Origin: Devosia sp. 2618
Lineage (GTDB): Bacteria; Pseudomonadota; Alphaproteobacteria; Rhizobiales; Devosiaceae
Reading direction: 5' to 3'
DNA: 64,000 bases
Assembly (NCBI RefSeq): GCF_040546815.1
Contig: NZ_JBEPOO010000001.1
Span: 3,224,001-3,288,000, forward strand
Shown here one piece after another: positions 8,556 to 17,592 of the stretch. The first letter of the stretch is position 1. Each line of letters opens with the position of its first letter. The translations under genes were made by a program, and so were the position numbers. The notes under the pieces are model-generated. The model saw only the letters and a program-made list of their open reading frames with translations. It was not told where the DNA came from and ran no database searches.

Positions 8556-10007
8556 TCAGGCGCCTTCGACCCGCGCCTTGCCGAGTTGGGCGTAGATTTG
8601 CGGACGCTTTGATTTCAGCGTGATGGCATAGACAAACCCGATCAGCGCAACCACGGGTACGACCCAGATCAGGTTGTTGATGATCGGCGACTCCACCCCG
8701 GTCAGCGCCGAGTAATTGGTCACGGCCATGAAGGTGGCAAAGGCCACGATCAGCCCGCCTGCCACCGGCGCGACGGTCTTGGCAAAGCTCTTTTCGCCAC
8801 GCCGCCAGAAGAACACCGGGATGCTGAAGGCGGTCAGAGCAATCAGGACCATCAGGCTGACCGAGCCAATGCCGATCAGGGCAGGCGAGACGTTGAGCAG
8901 GGGATCAAGTCCACTGGCGGCAGACGCCGCAATGATTACCGCCAACAGCACAGCCAGCACAGCGCTGGCGCTGCTGGGGGATTTATAGACCTTGTGCGTC
9001 TTGGCGAAACGCTCGGGCATCACCCCGTCGCGCGCCAGGGCATAGACATAGCGCGATGCGTTGTTGAAAAGGCCAAGCGAGGCGGCAAAGGCACTGGTGA
9101 TGACGAGCACGCTGAACATGCCGCCACTCCAGCCGCCGAGGAACCGCTCGGCCTGACCGATGACGAAGTGCCCGGGATCGGCACCGGCAATCGCCGAAAC
9201 CTGATCGCTGCCCACCGAGCTCGACAGTGCCCACGACGTCAGGATGTAAAAAGCACCGGCGAGGGTCACCGCGATGAAGGTGGCGCGCGGAATTGTCCTC
9301 GCCCGATCCTTGGCCTCTTCCTGATAAATGGCCGTGCCTTCAATGCCGGCCATGCCGTTAAAAGCATAAACGAGCGCAATGCCGAGGCCGGGTGCAAAGA
9401 CGGAACTGGGGGAAAAGTCACCCAGATTGAAAGCCGGCCAGCCAAGCTGGAACAGCACCGCAACATCGAGCGCCAGGATCATCAGCACTTCGGTGATCAG
9501 GATAACGCCGAGAATAACGGCCGCCGAGGTAATGCGCCGATAGGCGACAAAGCCAATGGCCACGACGCTCAGCAGACCCCACAGCGCCCAATGCGTATCG
9601 AGCCCGGTTATGGTCAGGAACAGATCGCGACAAAAGAAGGCGAGCGCTGCGACGGTCGACGCGCAGAGCGCAAAATAGGCCATGGTTGATAGCAGCGCGG
9701 CAGCAAGGCCGAGTTCTTTGCCCAAGCCTGCCGAGATATAGGCGTAGAAGGCGCCCGCATTCTTGATGAACGGGATGATCTTCACATAGCCGATGGCGAA
9801 CAGCATCAGCGCCAGTGCGGCGATCAAAAACGCCCCCGGCAGGCCCGCGCCATTGCCATAGGCAAAGGCGATCGGCAGCAGCGCCACCACAACGGCCAGC
9901 GGCGCGCTGACGGCCACCACCATGAACACGACGGCGCCGGTATTCAGCACGCCCGATTGTAATGCCTGGTCGGATCGAACCGCCCCGGCTTCGATATTTT
10001 TGCTCAT
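8556..10007 (-). CDS. APC-superfamily amino acid/amine permease
   Basis: Twelve-segment inner-membrane permease of the amino acid-polyamine-organocation superfamily, 483 residues from the chosen start. The ATG at 10007 is chosen because AAGGGG precedes it by about seven bases; the longer frame from 10037 adds only a charged leader. The first segment contains VAVSAPLAVVVAL. The unwound-helix region (AYISAGLGKELG) and FNGMAGIEGTAIYQEEAKD in the middle are typical of the family. It lies downstream of the copper amine oxidase on the same strand, so uptake of the oxidase's amine substrate, or of an amino acid precursor, is a reasonable inference. Confidence 0.9.
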   Translation of the reverse strand: MSKNIEAGAVRSDQALQSGVLNTGAVVFMVVAVSAPLAVVVALLPIAFAYGNGAGLPGAFLIAALALMLFAIGYVKIIPFIKNAGAFYAYISAGLGKELGLAAALLSTMAYFALCASTVAALAFFCRDLFLTITGLDTHWALWGLLSVVAIGFVAYRRITSAAVILGVILITEVLMILALDVAVLFQLGWPAFNLGDFSPSSVFAPGLGIALVYAFNGMAGIEGTAIYQEEAKDRARTIPRATFIAVTLAGAFYILTSWALSSSVGSDQVSAIAGADPGHFVIGQAERFLGGWSGGMFSVLVITSAFAASLGLFNNASRYVYALARDGVMPERFAKTHKVYKSPSSASAVLAVLLAVIIAASAASGLDPLLNVSPALIGIGSVSLMVLIALTAFSIPVFFWRRGEKSFAKTVAPVAGGLIVAFATFMAVTNYSALTGVESPIINNLIWVVPVVALIGFVYAITLKSKRPQIYAQLGKARVEGA

Positions 10008-10093
10008 TCTACGCCCCTTACCAAAACTGGTCTCCACGAGTTCTTTTTATTGTCCGGCGCCAGCCCCCTCAGACCGCCGCCGGGATGTCATCG

Positions 10094-10387
10094 TCAACTG
10101 CTTGTCGGAAGGTGCCCCGGCACGATCAGGCTGAGCGCCATGCAACCGGCACCTTCGAGACCCGCCAACGCCCCCGGATTGAGGGCCTGCACGATGAGCG
10201 CCGCAGAGGTCAGCAGCAGCACTGCCGCCGAACCAAATTCCAGCACCAAGCCGCCATGCGCCGTCGCACCCCGGGAGGCCCCTGCGTTGGCGCAGGCAGG
10301 AGCCGATTTGCTTTTGCAAACCTCGGACTTTGACAGCCAGAACAGCAGCTTTCCGGCCATCAACGAGATCGACAGGCAGCAGATCAT
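10094..10387 (-). CDS. Small membrane protein downstream of the amine oxidase (hypothetical)
   Basis: Possible 97-residue protein that I do not recognise. An AGGA ribosome site lies nine bases before the ATG. The start is 35 bp after the amine oxidase stop on the same strand, as expected for a co-transcribed gene. The N-terminus holds a short hydrophobic segment with two adjacent cysteines (MICCLSISLMAGKLL). A second hydrophobic segment (SAAVLLLTSAALIVQ) lies at about residues 53-70. Four to five cysteines are present. A second frame over the same bases (start 10397) is less convincing by hydropathy. It could be an accessory for copper or quinone-cofactor handling, but that is speculation. 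Confidence 0.5.
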   Translation of the reverse strand: MICCLSISLMAGKLLFWLSKSEVCKSKSAPACANAGASRGATAHGGLVLEFGSAAVLLLTSAALIVQALNPGALAGLEGAGCMALSLIVPGHLPTSS

Positions 10388-10421
10388 TTTCTGCCATCCT
10401 GCCCGATTGCCGTCGCTCTAT

Positions 10422-12401
10422 TTACGAGCAGCATTTGTCGTCTTTCCCGCCTGCCTTGCCGCCGGTGTGCGGCGTTGCGGCAGGAATTTTCATCGCCGGG
10501 CTACCGGCAAAGAAGTTGTTCGGCTTGAGCGTGAACCCCGCATATTCCACCGGCATGATCGGGAAGTCCTCGGGCTTGCAGACATGGGTGTGGCCAAAGC
10601 TGTGCCAGAGCACGATGTCCTTGTTCACGATGTCGCGCTTCTGCCGCACGAAGACCGGCAGTCCGCATTCGCCGCCATGCTGGTTGGGATATTCGCCGCT
10701 GGCGAAGCGCTCCTCGGGGGCATAGGGCGTCACCCAGATATGCTTGCTGGCAAAGCCGGCGCGCTTGTAAACCGATGAGCCTTCATCGGCGAGCAGGGTC
10801 GGCTGCGGCATCACCACGACCTTGTAGCCGGGCGAATTGCCAACTTCGTTCTTGATGTTGGGGTTGACCACTTTCCAGTAGCGCCCCGTCGCGCCATCGG
10901 CCACGCGGCCTGCATCGGCTTCGTTCTCGAGCAGTTCACTGCTGACCTCGAAGACGTTGCCATGGGGGTTCTTTGGCCCCATGGGCACGCGGCGGTATTC
11001 GTGCTCGGTCACGCTATTGCCCGTGCCATCGACGGCCATGTGCATGCGCGCATTGAAGAAGTGCTGGTGGCTTGGCCCGCCCAGATCGGGGGTGATCATG
11101 CCGCCCCATTTATAGCGCTCGCCATCCATCAACGCCGAGGTCTGCACGATGCCGGTCAGCTTGGCTTCAAGCTGCACCGTGCCGTCCTGATAGAGGTACC
11201 AGTAGAAGCCGTAGTCGTAATTGCCGACGGTGGCGAAGAAGCTGATCACCAGGCGACGCGACCGACGGGTCTCGCTGATATTGCTGCGGAATTCATTGTG
11301 CTTCCACAGAATGCCGTAGTCTTCCTCGTGCATGCAGATGGCGTTTTTCATCACGAACGACTTGCCGAAATCGTCGGCGGCCGGCACGTCGAAATAGTGG
11401 ATGTGACCGAGGCAGTCGCAGCCCAGTTCAAGCTGATTGGCCAGTTTGCCGAGCCCGAATTCGCCCGCGTCGAACGCGCATTTGGCGAAGTGCTGCGGGC
11501 TCGGATCAGCGTAGGGCACAGCCATTTCGGTGATGCTGGCGCGATAGATGATCGAGCGCAGGTTGCCGTCATCGCGGAAGCCGAGCTGGTTCAGCACCAG
11601 GCCTTCGCGTGGCGTGAAGCTGATGCGGAACTCCCAGTCCTGCCACTTGACGCTCCAGCCATCGACTTCAAAGCTGGGGCCTTCCGGCTGAATGACTTCG
11701 AGCGGCTTGAGATCGGTGCGCGGCGTCAGCGTGGCGCTATCATAATTGTATTGCGCGCGCGGAATGGGCACGAGGCGCCCGTCGTCTTCAAGCGACAGGA
11801 TCTTGCCCTCGATCAGATCAACGACGGCCACGATGCCCTCGATGGGATGGGCATAGGCGTTGTCCTTTTCGTAGGCGCGATAGTAGGACACCGCGCGCAG
11901 AATGCGGCGGCCCTTATAGGGCTCGAAGTCGAAGTAGCCGGGCGAGATCGGATCGACCTGAATAAGCTCGATATCCGCATCGCTCAGGCCACGCCGAACC
12001 ATGGCCGCGCGCCAATCGGGGTCGGCCTTGACGATGGCAGCGGCACGGTAAAAGTCCTCGACAATGATCGGCGCCTGCCCGTTTTCATGATCGGTGGGCT
12101 TGGCCTGCCAGGAGATGATGCTATTGGCGCGCAGATCGACCAGCACTTCGGCAGCCAGCCCCGTCGCATTGTCCAGTGTCAGAACGAAAGCCGTGCGCGA
12201 GAAATCTGCGCCTTCGGCAAAACCATCGACTTCAGCCTTGGGCGGCTCCTTGAGCTCGACCCAGGGAAACCGTGGCAGTTCGCCAACCTGCTCATGCGCA
12301 AGCACGAGGCCACAGGCGCGATCGATTTCTTCAACGGTCAGCGGATCGAGGGGATGGCGGACTTCGCTGGCGCGAGCCGGGTGGCAGTGATGGTCTTGCA
12401 T
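10422..12401 (-). CDS. Copper-containing primary amine oxidase (topaquinone)
   Basis: Primary-amine oxidase of 659 residues that converts R-CH2-NH2 with oxygen and water to aldehyde, ammonia and hydrogen peroxide. The topaquinone precursor is Tyr395 in VGNYDYGFYW. The catalytic base is Asp311 in CAFDAGEF, and the 84-residue spacing equals that of the Arthrobacter enzyme. Copper-ligand histidines are seen in SHQHFFNARMHM and in the C-terminal WHSFGHTHVCKPEDFP block. No signal peptide is evident, so it is probably cytoplasmic. The C-terminus ends in an unusual Gly/Lys tail with KCCS. The AraC regulator gene sits immediately upstream in the same orientation. The product aldehyde would feed the aldehyde dehydrogenase at 5.6 kb. 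Confidence 0.95.
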   Translation of the reverse strand: MQDHHCHPARASEVRHPLDPLTVEEIDRACGLVLAHEQVGELPRFPWVELKEPPKAEVDGFAEGADFSRTAFVLTLDNATGLAAEVLVDLRANSIISWQAKPTDHENGQAPIIVEDFYRAAAIVKADPDWRAAMVRRGLSDADIELIQVDPISPGYFDFEPYKGRRILRAVSYYRAYEKDNAYAHPIEGIVAVVDLIEGKILSLEDDGRLVPIPRAQYNYDSATLTPRTDLKPLEVIQPEGPSFEVDGWSVKWQDWEFRISFTPREGLVLNQLGFRDDGNLRSIIYRASITEMAVPYADPSPQHFAKCAFDAGEFGLGKLANQLELGCDCLGHIHYFDVPAADDFGKSFVMKNAICMHEEDYGILWKHNEFRSNISETRRSRRLVISFFATVGNYDYGFYWYLYQDGTVQLEAKLTGIVQTSALMDGERYKWGGMITPDLGGPSHQHFFNARMHMAVDGTGNSVTEHEYRRVPMGPKNPHGNVFEVSSELLENEADAGRVADGATGRYWKVVNPNIKNEVGNSPGYKVVVMPQPTLLADEGSSVYKRAGFASKHIWVTPYAPEERFASGEYPNQHGGECGLPVFVRQKRDIVNKDIVLWHSFGHTHVCKPEDFPIMPVEYAGFTLKPNNFFAGSPAMKIPAATPHTGGKAGGKDDKCCS

Positions 12402-12510
12402 GGATAACTCTCAACGTCGACTGAACGCCGAGAGTGGACCGGGCTAGATGCGGGTCACAGTGCAAACAGGGCCAAGATTATTGCAAATCCGGCCAAGCTG
12501 CGCGGGTGGG

Positions 12511-13572
12511 CTAATGGATTGCCCTGCTGTCTGCAAACTGCTTGGGCGAGAGGCCCGTCCATTCCTTGAAGGCGCGTGAAAACACCGCCGCATCGGAATA
12601 GCCCAGCCGCTCGGCCAGTTCCGCCGTCTGGATGGTCTGGCTCGACAACAGCATCTCGGCCTTGGCGTGCCGCCGCTCCTGCAGGATCGCCCGGAACGAG
12701 GTTCCGGCGTCGTCGAGTTTGCGACGCAGACTGCGGGTCGACATGTTGAGATCGCCCGCCACCGTTTCAATCGTCATCAGCGAATGTCCGAGACGACGAT
12801 CAATCGAGGCGGCGACGATTTCGGCAATCTCTGAGCCGCTGTCATCGTCTTCGCTGTGCATCAGATCGAGCAGGTGACGCGACAGGGTCTTGGCGAAATC
12901 GCGCGGCAGATGCTCGCCGCCGTGGCGCAGGGGCCGATCCAGATCCTCGGTGCGAACGGTGAGGCGATTGCCCAGCATGCCACCGCGCACCGGCGCGCCA
13001 AAAAACGCCGTCAGCCGATCGCAACCCTTGGGCAGCGGGTGTTCGAATTCGACCGCTTCTGGATGCCAGCGCGGCAGGCCCAGTTCGCGGATCATCGACA
13101 CCTGGGCGGCCAGCGTGAATTCGGCATCCTGTCGGCGCGGCCAGATTTTGGGGTCGTTGATGACATAGAGGAAATGGGTCAGCTCCTCGCCACGCTCGAC
13201 CACGAAGGTCGTATTGGCCTGCCAGGCATGCTGGAAGCTGCGCAGATATTCGAAGGCATCGCCGAGCGTCCGCGCGCTTTGCAGCAGAGCCGCAAACGGC
13301 CCCAGCATCTGCTGGTGAAACCCCATGCCCAGATCAAGCCCGACCAGATCATTGCAGGTGACTTTGGCCGCATCCTCGAACAGCCCGATATGGGTGCGCA
13401 GCGGCATCCAGCGATAGGGCGAGGCCAGTGCATCGAGCGATACACCATGCTCGCCCAGCACCTGTTCGGTGGGCAGGCCAAGCCGGCGCAGTTCGCCCAC
13501 CACCGGCTCTAGAAAGAAGGCGCGGATCATCGAACGGTCGCACGGCGTCGTAGCTGCTGACTTGGATCTCAT
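12511..13572 (-). CDS. AraC-family regulator (arabinose-binding-like N-domain)
   Basis: Transcription regulator of 353 residues. The C-terminal double helix-turn-helix is clear in TIETVAGDLNMSTRSLRRKL and AELAERLGYSDAAVFSRAF, followed by the family ending EWTGLSPKQF. The N-terminal 200 residues resemble the ligand domain found in OruR/ArgR-type AraC regulators (motif LVGLDLGMGFHQQ). It lies 109 bp upstream of the amine oxidase gene, same strand, and is divergent from the M20 amidohydrolase gene. It is therefore the likely local regulator of one or both; the ligand is unknown. Confidence 0.9.
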   Translation of the reverse strand: MRSKSAATTPCDRSMIRAFFLEPVVGELRRLGLPTEQVLGEHGVSLDALASPYRWMPLRTHIGLFEDAAKVTCNDLVGLDLGMGFHQQMLGPFAALLQSARTLGDAFEYLRSFQHAWQANTTFVVERGEELTHFLYVINDPKIWPRRQDAEFTLAAQVSMIRELGLPRWHPEAVEFEHPLPKGCDRLTAFFGAPVRGGMLGNRLTVRTEDLDRPLRHGGEHLPRDFAKTLSRHLLDLMHSEDDDSGSEIAEIVAASIDRRLGHSLMTIETVAGDLNMSTRSLRRKLDDAGTSFRAILQERRHAKAEMLLSSQTIQTAELAERLGYSDAAVFSRAFKEWTGLSPKQFADSRAIH

Positions 13573-13649
13573 TGCCGTAAACCGCCCCTCCTAGACGTCC
13601 GAGAACCACTTTGGACAGTATGAAGGCTTTATGTCAATTCGTCGCAAGT

Positions 13650-13668
13650 CGATGCCATTTCGGCATCG
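13650..13668. promoter_or_regulatory. Dyad in the AraC / M20 divergent promoter
   Basis: CGATGCC (13650-13656) and GGCATCG (13662-13668) form a perfect 7-bp inverted repeat with a 5-bp spacer. It sits in the 180-bp space between the divergent AraC and M20 genes. It is an operator candidate only; AraC proteins more often bind direct repeats. Confidence 0.35.
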
Positions 13669-13752
13669 GTCATGAGCAATTTTACTATTGGAACGCGGGG
13701 TCGATTTCCGTTGTCATCGCGCAAATTTCGGGCACGACGGAGGAGAGTTGCC

Positions 13753-14928
13753 ATGACGGACCAGATCGCCACCTTTATCGATGGCGTCGCGGACCAGGTC
13801 ATCGCATGGCGCCGCCATCTGCATGCCCATCCCGAATTGTCGTTCGAGGAACACGAGACCGCCCGGTTCATTCTCGACACGCTCAGCCAGATCGGCGACT
13901 TCGAGATCAGCCGACCATCGGGCACCAGTGTCGTGGCGCGGCTGATCGGCAAACAGCCCGGACCGACCATCGCCATCCGCGCCGATTTCGACGCCCTGCC
14001 GATCACCGAACAGACCGGCCTGCCCTTCGCCTCGCAGAACCCCGGCGTCATGCATGCCTGCGGCCATGACGGCCACACCGCCATCTTGCTGGGCACCGCA
14101 AAGGTTCTGCATCAACTGCGCGACCAGATCGCGGGCGAAGTGCGCTTCCTCTTCGAGAATGGCGAAGAGACCCCACCGGGCGGCGCGGTTGGCATGATTG
14201 CCGGTGGCGCCATGGAGGGCGTGGACAAAGTCATCGGCCTCCACCTCTGGGCGCCGTTCGAGCTTGGCGTGGTGCAGATCAATTCGGGGCCGGTGATGGC
14301 GGCCTGCGATATTTTCAGTATCGAGGTCAAAGGGCGCGGCGGGCACATCGGCACACCGCATACCAACGTCGATCCGATAGCAATCGGGGCACAGATCGTC
14401 ACCAATCTACAGCATTTAGTATCGCGAGAACTGTCCCCGCTAGCGACCGCCGTCGTCGGCGTCACCCAGTTTCACGCCGGCCAGTCGGTTGGCGTCGTTC
14501 CGGCAACGGCCAGCATCAGCGGCGGGACAAATACTTTCGGCACCGACGTTCGCGACCTGATCGAGCGCCGCATCGGTGAGATTGCCAGCGGCATTTGCGC
14601 AGCCCATGGCGCGACGTGCGACTACACTTATACCCGCATCTACGATGCCGTCGTGAACGATGCCGAAACAGCAGCTTCCGTCCGCTCCGTCGCAACGGCC
14701 CTGTTTGGCTCAGACGGCGTTGGTGAAGCCGACCCCATCATGCCCGGCGAAGACTTCTCCGCCTTCGGTCAGCAGGCACCGTCCTGCTTTATCCTGCTCG
14801 GCGCAGGCAACGCCCAGAAGGGCATCACCGCCCCCCACCACGACGCGGCATTCGACATCGACGAAGATGCCCTCGCGATGGGGGTAAAGCTGTTCGTCCA
14901 TTCGGCCCTGGACCTGCTGAAGCGCTAG
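13753..14928 (+). CDS. M20 family amidohydrolase (hippurate hydrolase-like)
   Basis: Cytoplasmic metal-dependent amidohydrolase, 391 residues, of the M20D group that deacylates N-acyl amino acids or splits amide-linked aromatic acids. Metal ligands are visible in the HACGHDGHT block, the glutamate pair of ENGEETPPGGA and the C-terminal MPGEDFSAF. The bacterial dimerisation domain lies between about residues 180 and 290. The ATG at 13753 follows GGAGGAGAG, a near-ideal ribosome site, so the in-frame start at 13672 is rejected. The stop meets the convergent cyclo-ligase-like gene with only two bases between. It may release an amine or amino acid that feeds the surrounding amine-degrading genes. 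Confidence 0.92.
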   Translation: MTDQIATFIDGVADQVIAWRRHLHAHPELSFEEHETARFILDTLSQIGDFEISRPSGTSVVARLIGKQPGPTIAIRADFDALPITEQTGLPFASQNPGVMHACGHDGHTAILLGTAKVLHQLRDQIAGEVRFLFENGEETPPGGAVGMIAGGAMEGVDKVIGLHLWAPFELGVVQINSGPVMAACDIFSIEVKGRGGHIGTPHTNVDPIAIGAQIVTNLQHLVSRELSPLATAVVGVTQFHAGQSVGVVPATASISGGTNTFGTDVRDLIERRIGEIASGICAAHGATCDYTYTRIYDAVVNDAETAASVRSVATALFGSDGVGEADPIMPGEDFSAFGQQAPSCFILLGAGNAQKGITAPHHDAAFDIDEDALAMGVKLFVHSALDLLKR

Positions 14929-14930
14929 AC

Positions 14931-15689
14931 CTACTGCGCGACCTTGGAATGAAGCTCGCGCAGGAAGGGCATGGAGTCGAACTGGTCGGGCTGGACGTGT
15001 TCCCAGGATATCCCCTTGGGGCGGGGGTGGTTGCTGGTCGAGGTGATCAGCTCTTTTTCGGTGGCGACGTAGTCCATCCAGCAGTCGAATTCCATCATCA
15101 CGATGTTGTCGTCGGCGACAAGCTGGGTGGAGTGGACGCTGGTGACCAAAGGGGTATCTGGGCGGATGCGGCCCAGTTCATTGAGCAGGCCCGCCTCGAG
15201 ATCGGCAAAGCCGCCGCCCTTGCCGGTGCGCGCGCCCTGACGGGTGACCGCGACCGAGCCGAAGACGCAGAAGTCGAGTTCGGGGATGTCGGTGAACTCG
15301 ATGCGTTCGCCGTAATACATATACCCCTGATGGCTGGCAGCGAGTTCAAAGGTTATCCCCTTGTCCCGCAGGACTGCCGGATCGATGCGGACATAGGGCG
15401 CCTTCTGCACCAGTTCGGGAACCGGGCAGTAGAGCGTCTTGCCTTCATAAAGGGCCCGCAGGCGCAGCGAATACTGCGCGGAATCCGGATTGACCTTGAC
15501 CGCCTTGGCCGTCTTCCAGGCCGGGATCTGCACCAGATGCCACGCGGCCACATCGGCGCCGGTGAAATTGGGGATATGGCTGCGGGTCGGCCCGATGGCG
15601 ACGCCGTCGGCGATCAGCTGGTCCCAGATGGCATTGCGCAATTCATCCTTGGCAGGATTGCGCCCTGCCCAACGACCACGGTCATTCAT
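14931..15689 (-). CDS. 5-formyltetrahydrofolate cyclo-ligase-like protein (MTHFSD type)
   Basis: Protein of 252 residues in the 5-formyltetrahydrofolate cyclo-ligase superfamily. The best match is the glycine-rich RTGKGGGFADLEAGLL region, which corresponds to the phosphate/folate loop (GKGEGFADLE in the MTHFSD branch). An R-x-x-x-W start (RNAIWDQLIADG) and TRSHIPNFTGAD also fit this branch. It is therefore more likely a folate-ligase relative of unknown role than the housekeeping enzyme. ATG 15689 has GGAG upstream and is preferred over the TTG at 15704. It is the last gene of the polyamine-type importer operon, starting 11 bp after the ATPase stop. That suggests its substrate is linked to what the importer brings in. 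Confidence 0.75.
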   Translation of the reverse strand: MNDRGRWAGRNPAKDELRNAIWDQLIADGVAIGPTRSHIPNFTGADVAAWHLVQIPAWKTAKAVKVNPDSAQYSLRLRALYEGKTLYCPVPELVQKAPYVRIDPAVLRDKGITFELAASHQGYMYYGERIEFTDIPELDFCVFGSVAVTRQGARTGKGGGFADLEAGLLNELGRIRPDTPLVTSVHSTQLVADDNIVMMEFDCWMDYVATEKELITSTSNHPRPKGISWEHVQPDQFDSMPFLRELHSKVAQ

Positions 15690-15700
15690 TACGCTCTCCG

Positions 15701-16801
15701 TCAATGAGTATTGGGATCGAGCCGGCGGCCGCTATTTGCATCAAACAGCAATGGCGTTTCTGCCGGCGGATAGAGAAGAACTTGGGGGCCCGCCACCGCG
15801 TCGCCTGTCGGCATGCGTACAGTGAGGCGGCTGCCGCCGGTTTCGACATGGACCAGACGGTCGCCGCCGATAAATTCGATAGCGCTGATTCTGGCAGGCA
15901 GGCCGCCGTCGCCGCTGGCGCGCAGGGTCAGCATTTCCGGGCGCAGGGCCATCAGGCAAGCGGTGCCGGACGTGACGCCATTGGCGGCAGGCGACAACGC
16001 AGCGATGGGACGCCAGACATCGCCATTCGCCAATGTCCAACTGTCGGCACCATTGGCCGAAAGAGGCAACAGGTTGGCGGGTGGATTGCCGACAAAGCCG
16101 GCGATGAAGGAGGTGGCGGGGCTGCGATAGAGCGTTTCGGGCGTCTCATATTGCAGGATGCGACCGCTTTCCATCACGGCGATCCGGTCTGCCGTGGCCA
16201 GCGCCTCGGACTGATCGTGGGTGACCATGATGGTGGTGATGCCGGTGCGATCATGCAGTTGGCGCAGTTCCAGCCGCACCTTGTGGCGAAGAACGGCGTC
16301 AAGGTTGGAGAGCGGCTCATCGAGCAGCAGTAGGCGCGGACGAATGGCGATGGCGCGCGCGATGGCGACGCGCTGTTGCTGGCCACCCGACAGCTCGCTC
16401 GGGCGACGGCTCAGGGATGGATCAAGGCCAACCATGTCCAGCGATTCATCGACGCGCGCCTCGGCCTCGCGACCGCTCATGCCCAGCATATCGAGGCCGA
16501 AGCGGACGTTCTGGCGGATGCTGAGATGGGGGAACAGGGCGTAGTTCTGGAACACCAGGCCGATATTGCGCTTCCAGGGCGGCAGGTCGGTGATGTTGGC
16601 GCCAGCGAGATGGATTTCGCCGTGGTCGGGCTGCATCAGCCCGGCCATGATCTGCAGCAAGGTCGATTTGCCACAGCCGCTGGGGCCAAGCAGCGCCACA
16701 AACGCGCCCTGTTCAACATCGAGGTCAATGTCGTGCAGCGCGGTGAAAGCCTTGTAGCTTTTGCGGACGGAACGGATGCGAAGATAGGAAGATCCGGTCA
16801 T
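15701..16801 (-). CDS. Polyamine-type ABC importer, ATPase
   Basis: ATPase of 366 residues of the PotA/spermidine-putrescine and related importer group. It has Walker A GPSGCGKST at about residues 38-46, signature LSGGQQQRVAIARA and Walker B LLLLDEPLSNLD. A C-terminal TOBE-like domain (about residues 280-360) ends IEFIGGDRLVHVE and further. The open frame runs far upstream, but the gene starts at the ATG at 16801, which overlaps the permease stop as TGATG. It works with the two permeases and the binding protein immediately upstream in transcription order. Confidence 0.93.
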   Translation of the reverse strand: MTGSSYLRIRSVRKSYKAFTALHDIDLDVEQGAFVALLGPSGCGKSTLLQIMAGLMQPDHGEIHLAGANITDLPPWKRNIGLVFQNYALFPHLSIRQNVRFGLDMLGMSGREAEARVDESLDMVGLDPSLSRRPSELSGGQQQRVAIARAIAIRPRLLLLDEPLSNLDAVLRHKVRLELRQLHDRTGITTIMVTHDQSEALATADRIAVMESGRILQYETPETLYRSPATSFIAGFVGNPPANLLPLSANGADSWTLANGDVWRPIAALSPAANGVTSGTACLMALRPEMLTLRASGDGGLPARISAIEFIGGDRLVHVETGGSRLTVRMPTGDAVAGPQVLLYPPAETPLLFDANSGRRLDPNTH

Positions 16802-17592
16802 CAGAACCGCCTTGAAAGCTGGAAGAGACGTTGGCCGACGACGATGACCACAATGGTGAAGGCGACGATCATCGCGCCGATGGCGATGGTGGTCGGGTCG
16901 ATGCCCTCGGTGCGAAGCCGCGAGAAGGTGCGGACCGGGAAGGTGATCCAGCCGGCACCAGCGATCAGCGTCGTGACCACGACGTCGTTGAACGACACGA
17001 GGAAAGCGATTGCCGTGCTGGACAGCAGGCCCGGCATTGCCAGTGGCAACGTCACGCGGCGCATGACGTGGAAGGGCGAGGCCCCGAGGCTTTTGGCGGC
17101 CGCTTCCAGATTTGGATCGATCTCGTCGAAAGTGGCGATCATGATCCGCGCGGCGAAGGGGATGGTGATGGTCACATGCGCCAGGATCAGCCCCGGCAGC
17201 GTACCGTTCATGCCCAGTTCGGCATAGATCGACAGCAGCGCGATAGCCCAGACAACCAGCGGCAATGTCAGCGGCGCCAGCAGTAAAACTTCCATGCCAA
17301 GCCGATAGGCCGGTCGGCCACGCACCAGGCCAAAAGCGGCAAAGCTGGCGAGGGTGACGGCGATGAATGTGGCGATCAGGCCGAGTATCGTGCTGACCCA
17401 GAGGCTGCTGCGATATTCGGAATGGTTGAACGCGGCCTCGAACCAGCGCAGCGAATAGGAGCGCGGCGGGAAGCGGAAGATGTTGCCGCCATCGAAAGCC
17501 GAAAAGATCAGCACGAGGATCGGCGCCAGCAGAAATGCCAGAATGGCAATGACGGCGACCAGCATCAGGGTCTTGCTCAAGCGGGAGGTCAT
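16801..17592 (-). CDS. Polyamine-type ABC importer, permease 2 (PotC-like)
   Basis: Membrane permease of 263 residues, BPD_transp_1 fold with six predicted segments. The cytoplasmic EAA loop is seen in EAAAKSLGASPFHVMRRVTLP, the coupling site to the ATPase. I place the start at the ATG at 17592, overlapping the stop of permease 1 (ATGA) and beginning the first hydrophobic segment (LMLVAVIAILAFLLAPILVL). It pairs with permease 1 to form a heterodimeric channel. Confidence 0.92.
   Translation of the reverse strand: MTSRLSKTLMLVAVIAILAFLLAPILVLIFSAFDGGNIFRFPPRSYSLRWFEAAFNHSEYRSSLWVSTILGLIATFIAVTLASFAAFGLVRGRPAYRLGMEVLLLAPLTLPLVVWAIALLSIYAELGMNGTLPGLILAHVTITIPFAARIMIATFDEIDPNLEAAAKSLGASPFHVMRRVTLPLAMPGLLSSTAIAFLVSFNDVVVTTLIAGAGWITFPVRTFSRLRTEGIDPTTIAIGAMIVAFTIVVIVVGQRLFQLSRRF

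Noticed and set aside
10962-12407. 481-codon plus-strand frame opposite the copper amine oxidase
   Set aside because: Antisense shadow of a gene with conserved topaquinone and copper sites; low-complexity Ala/Gly/Arg composition.
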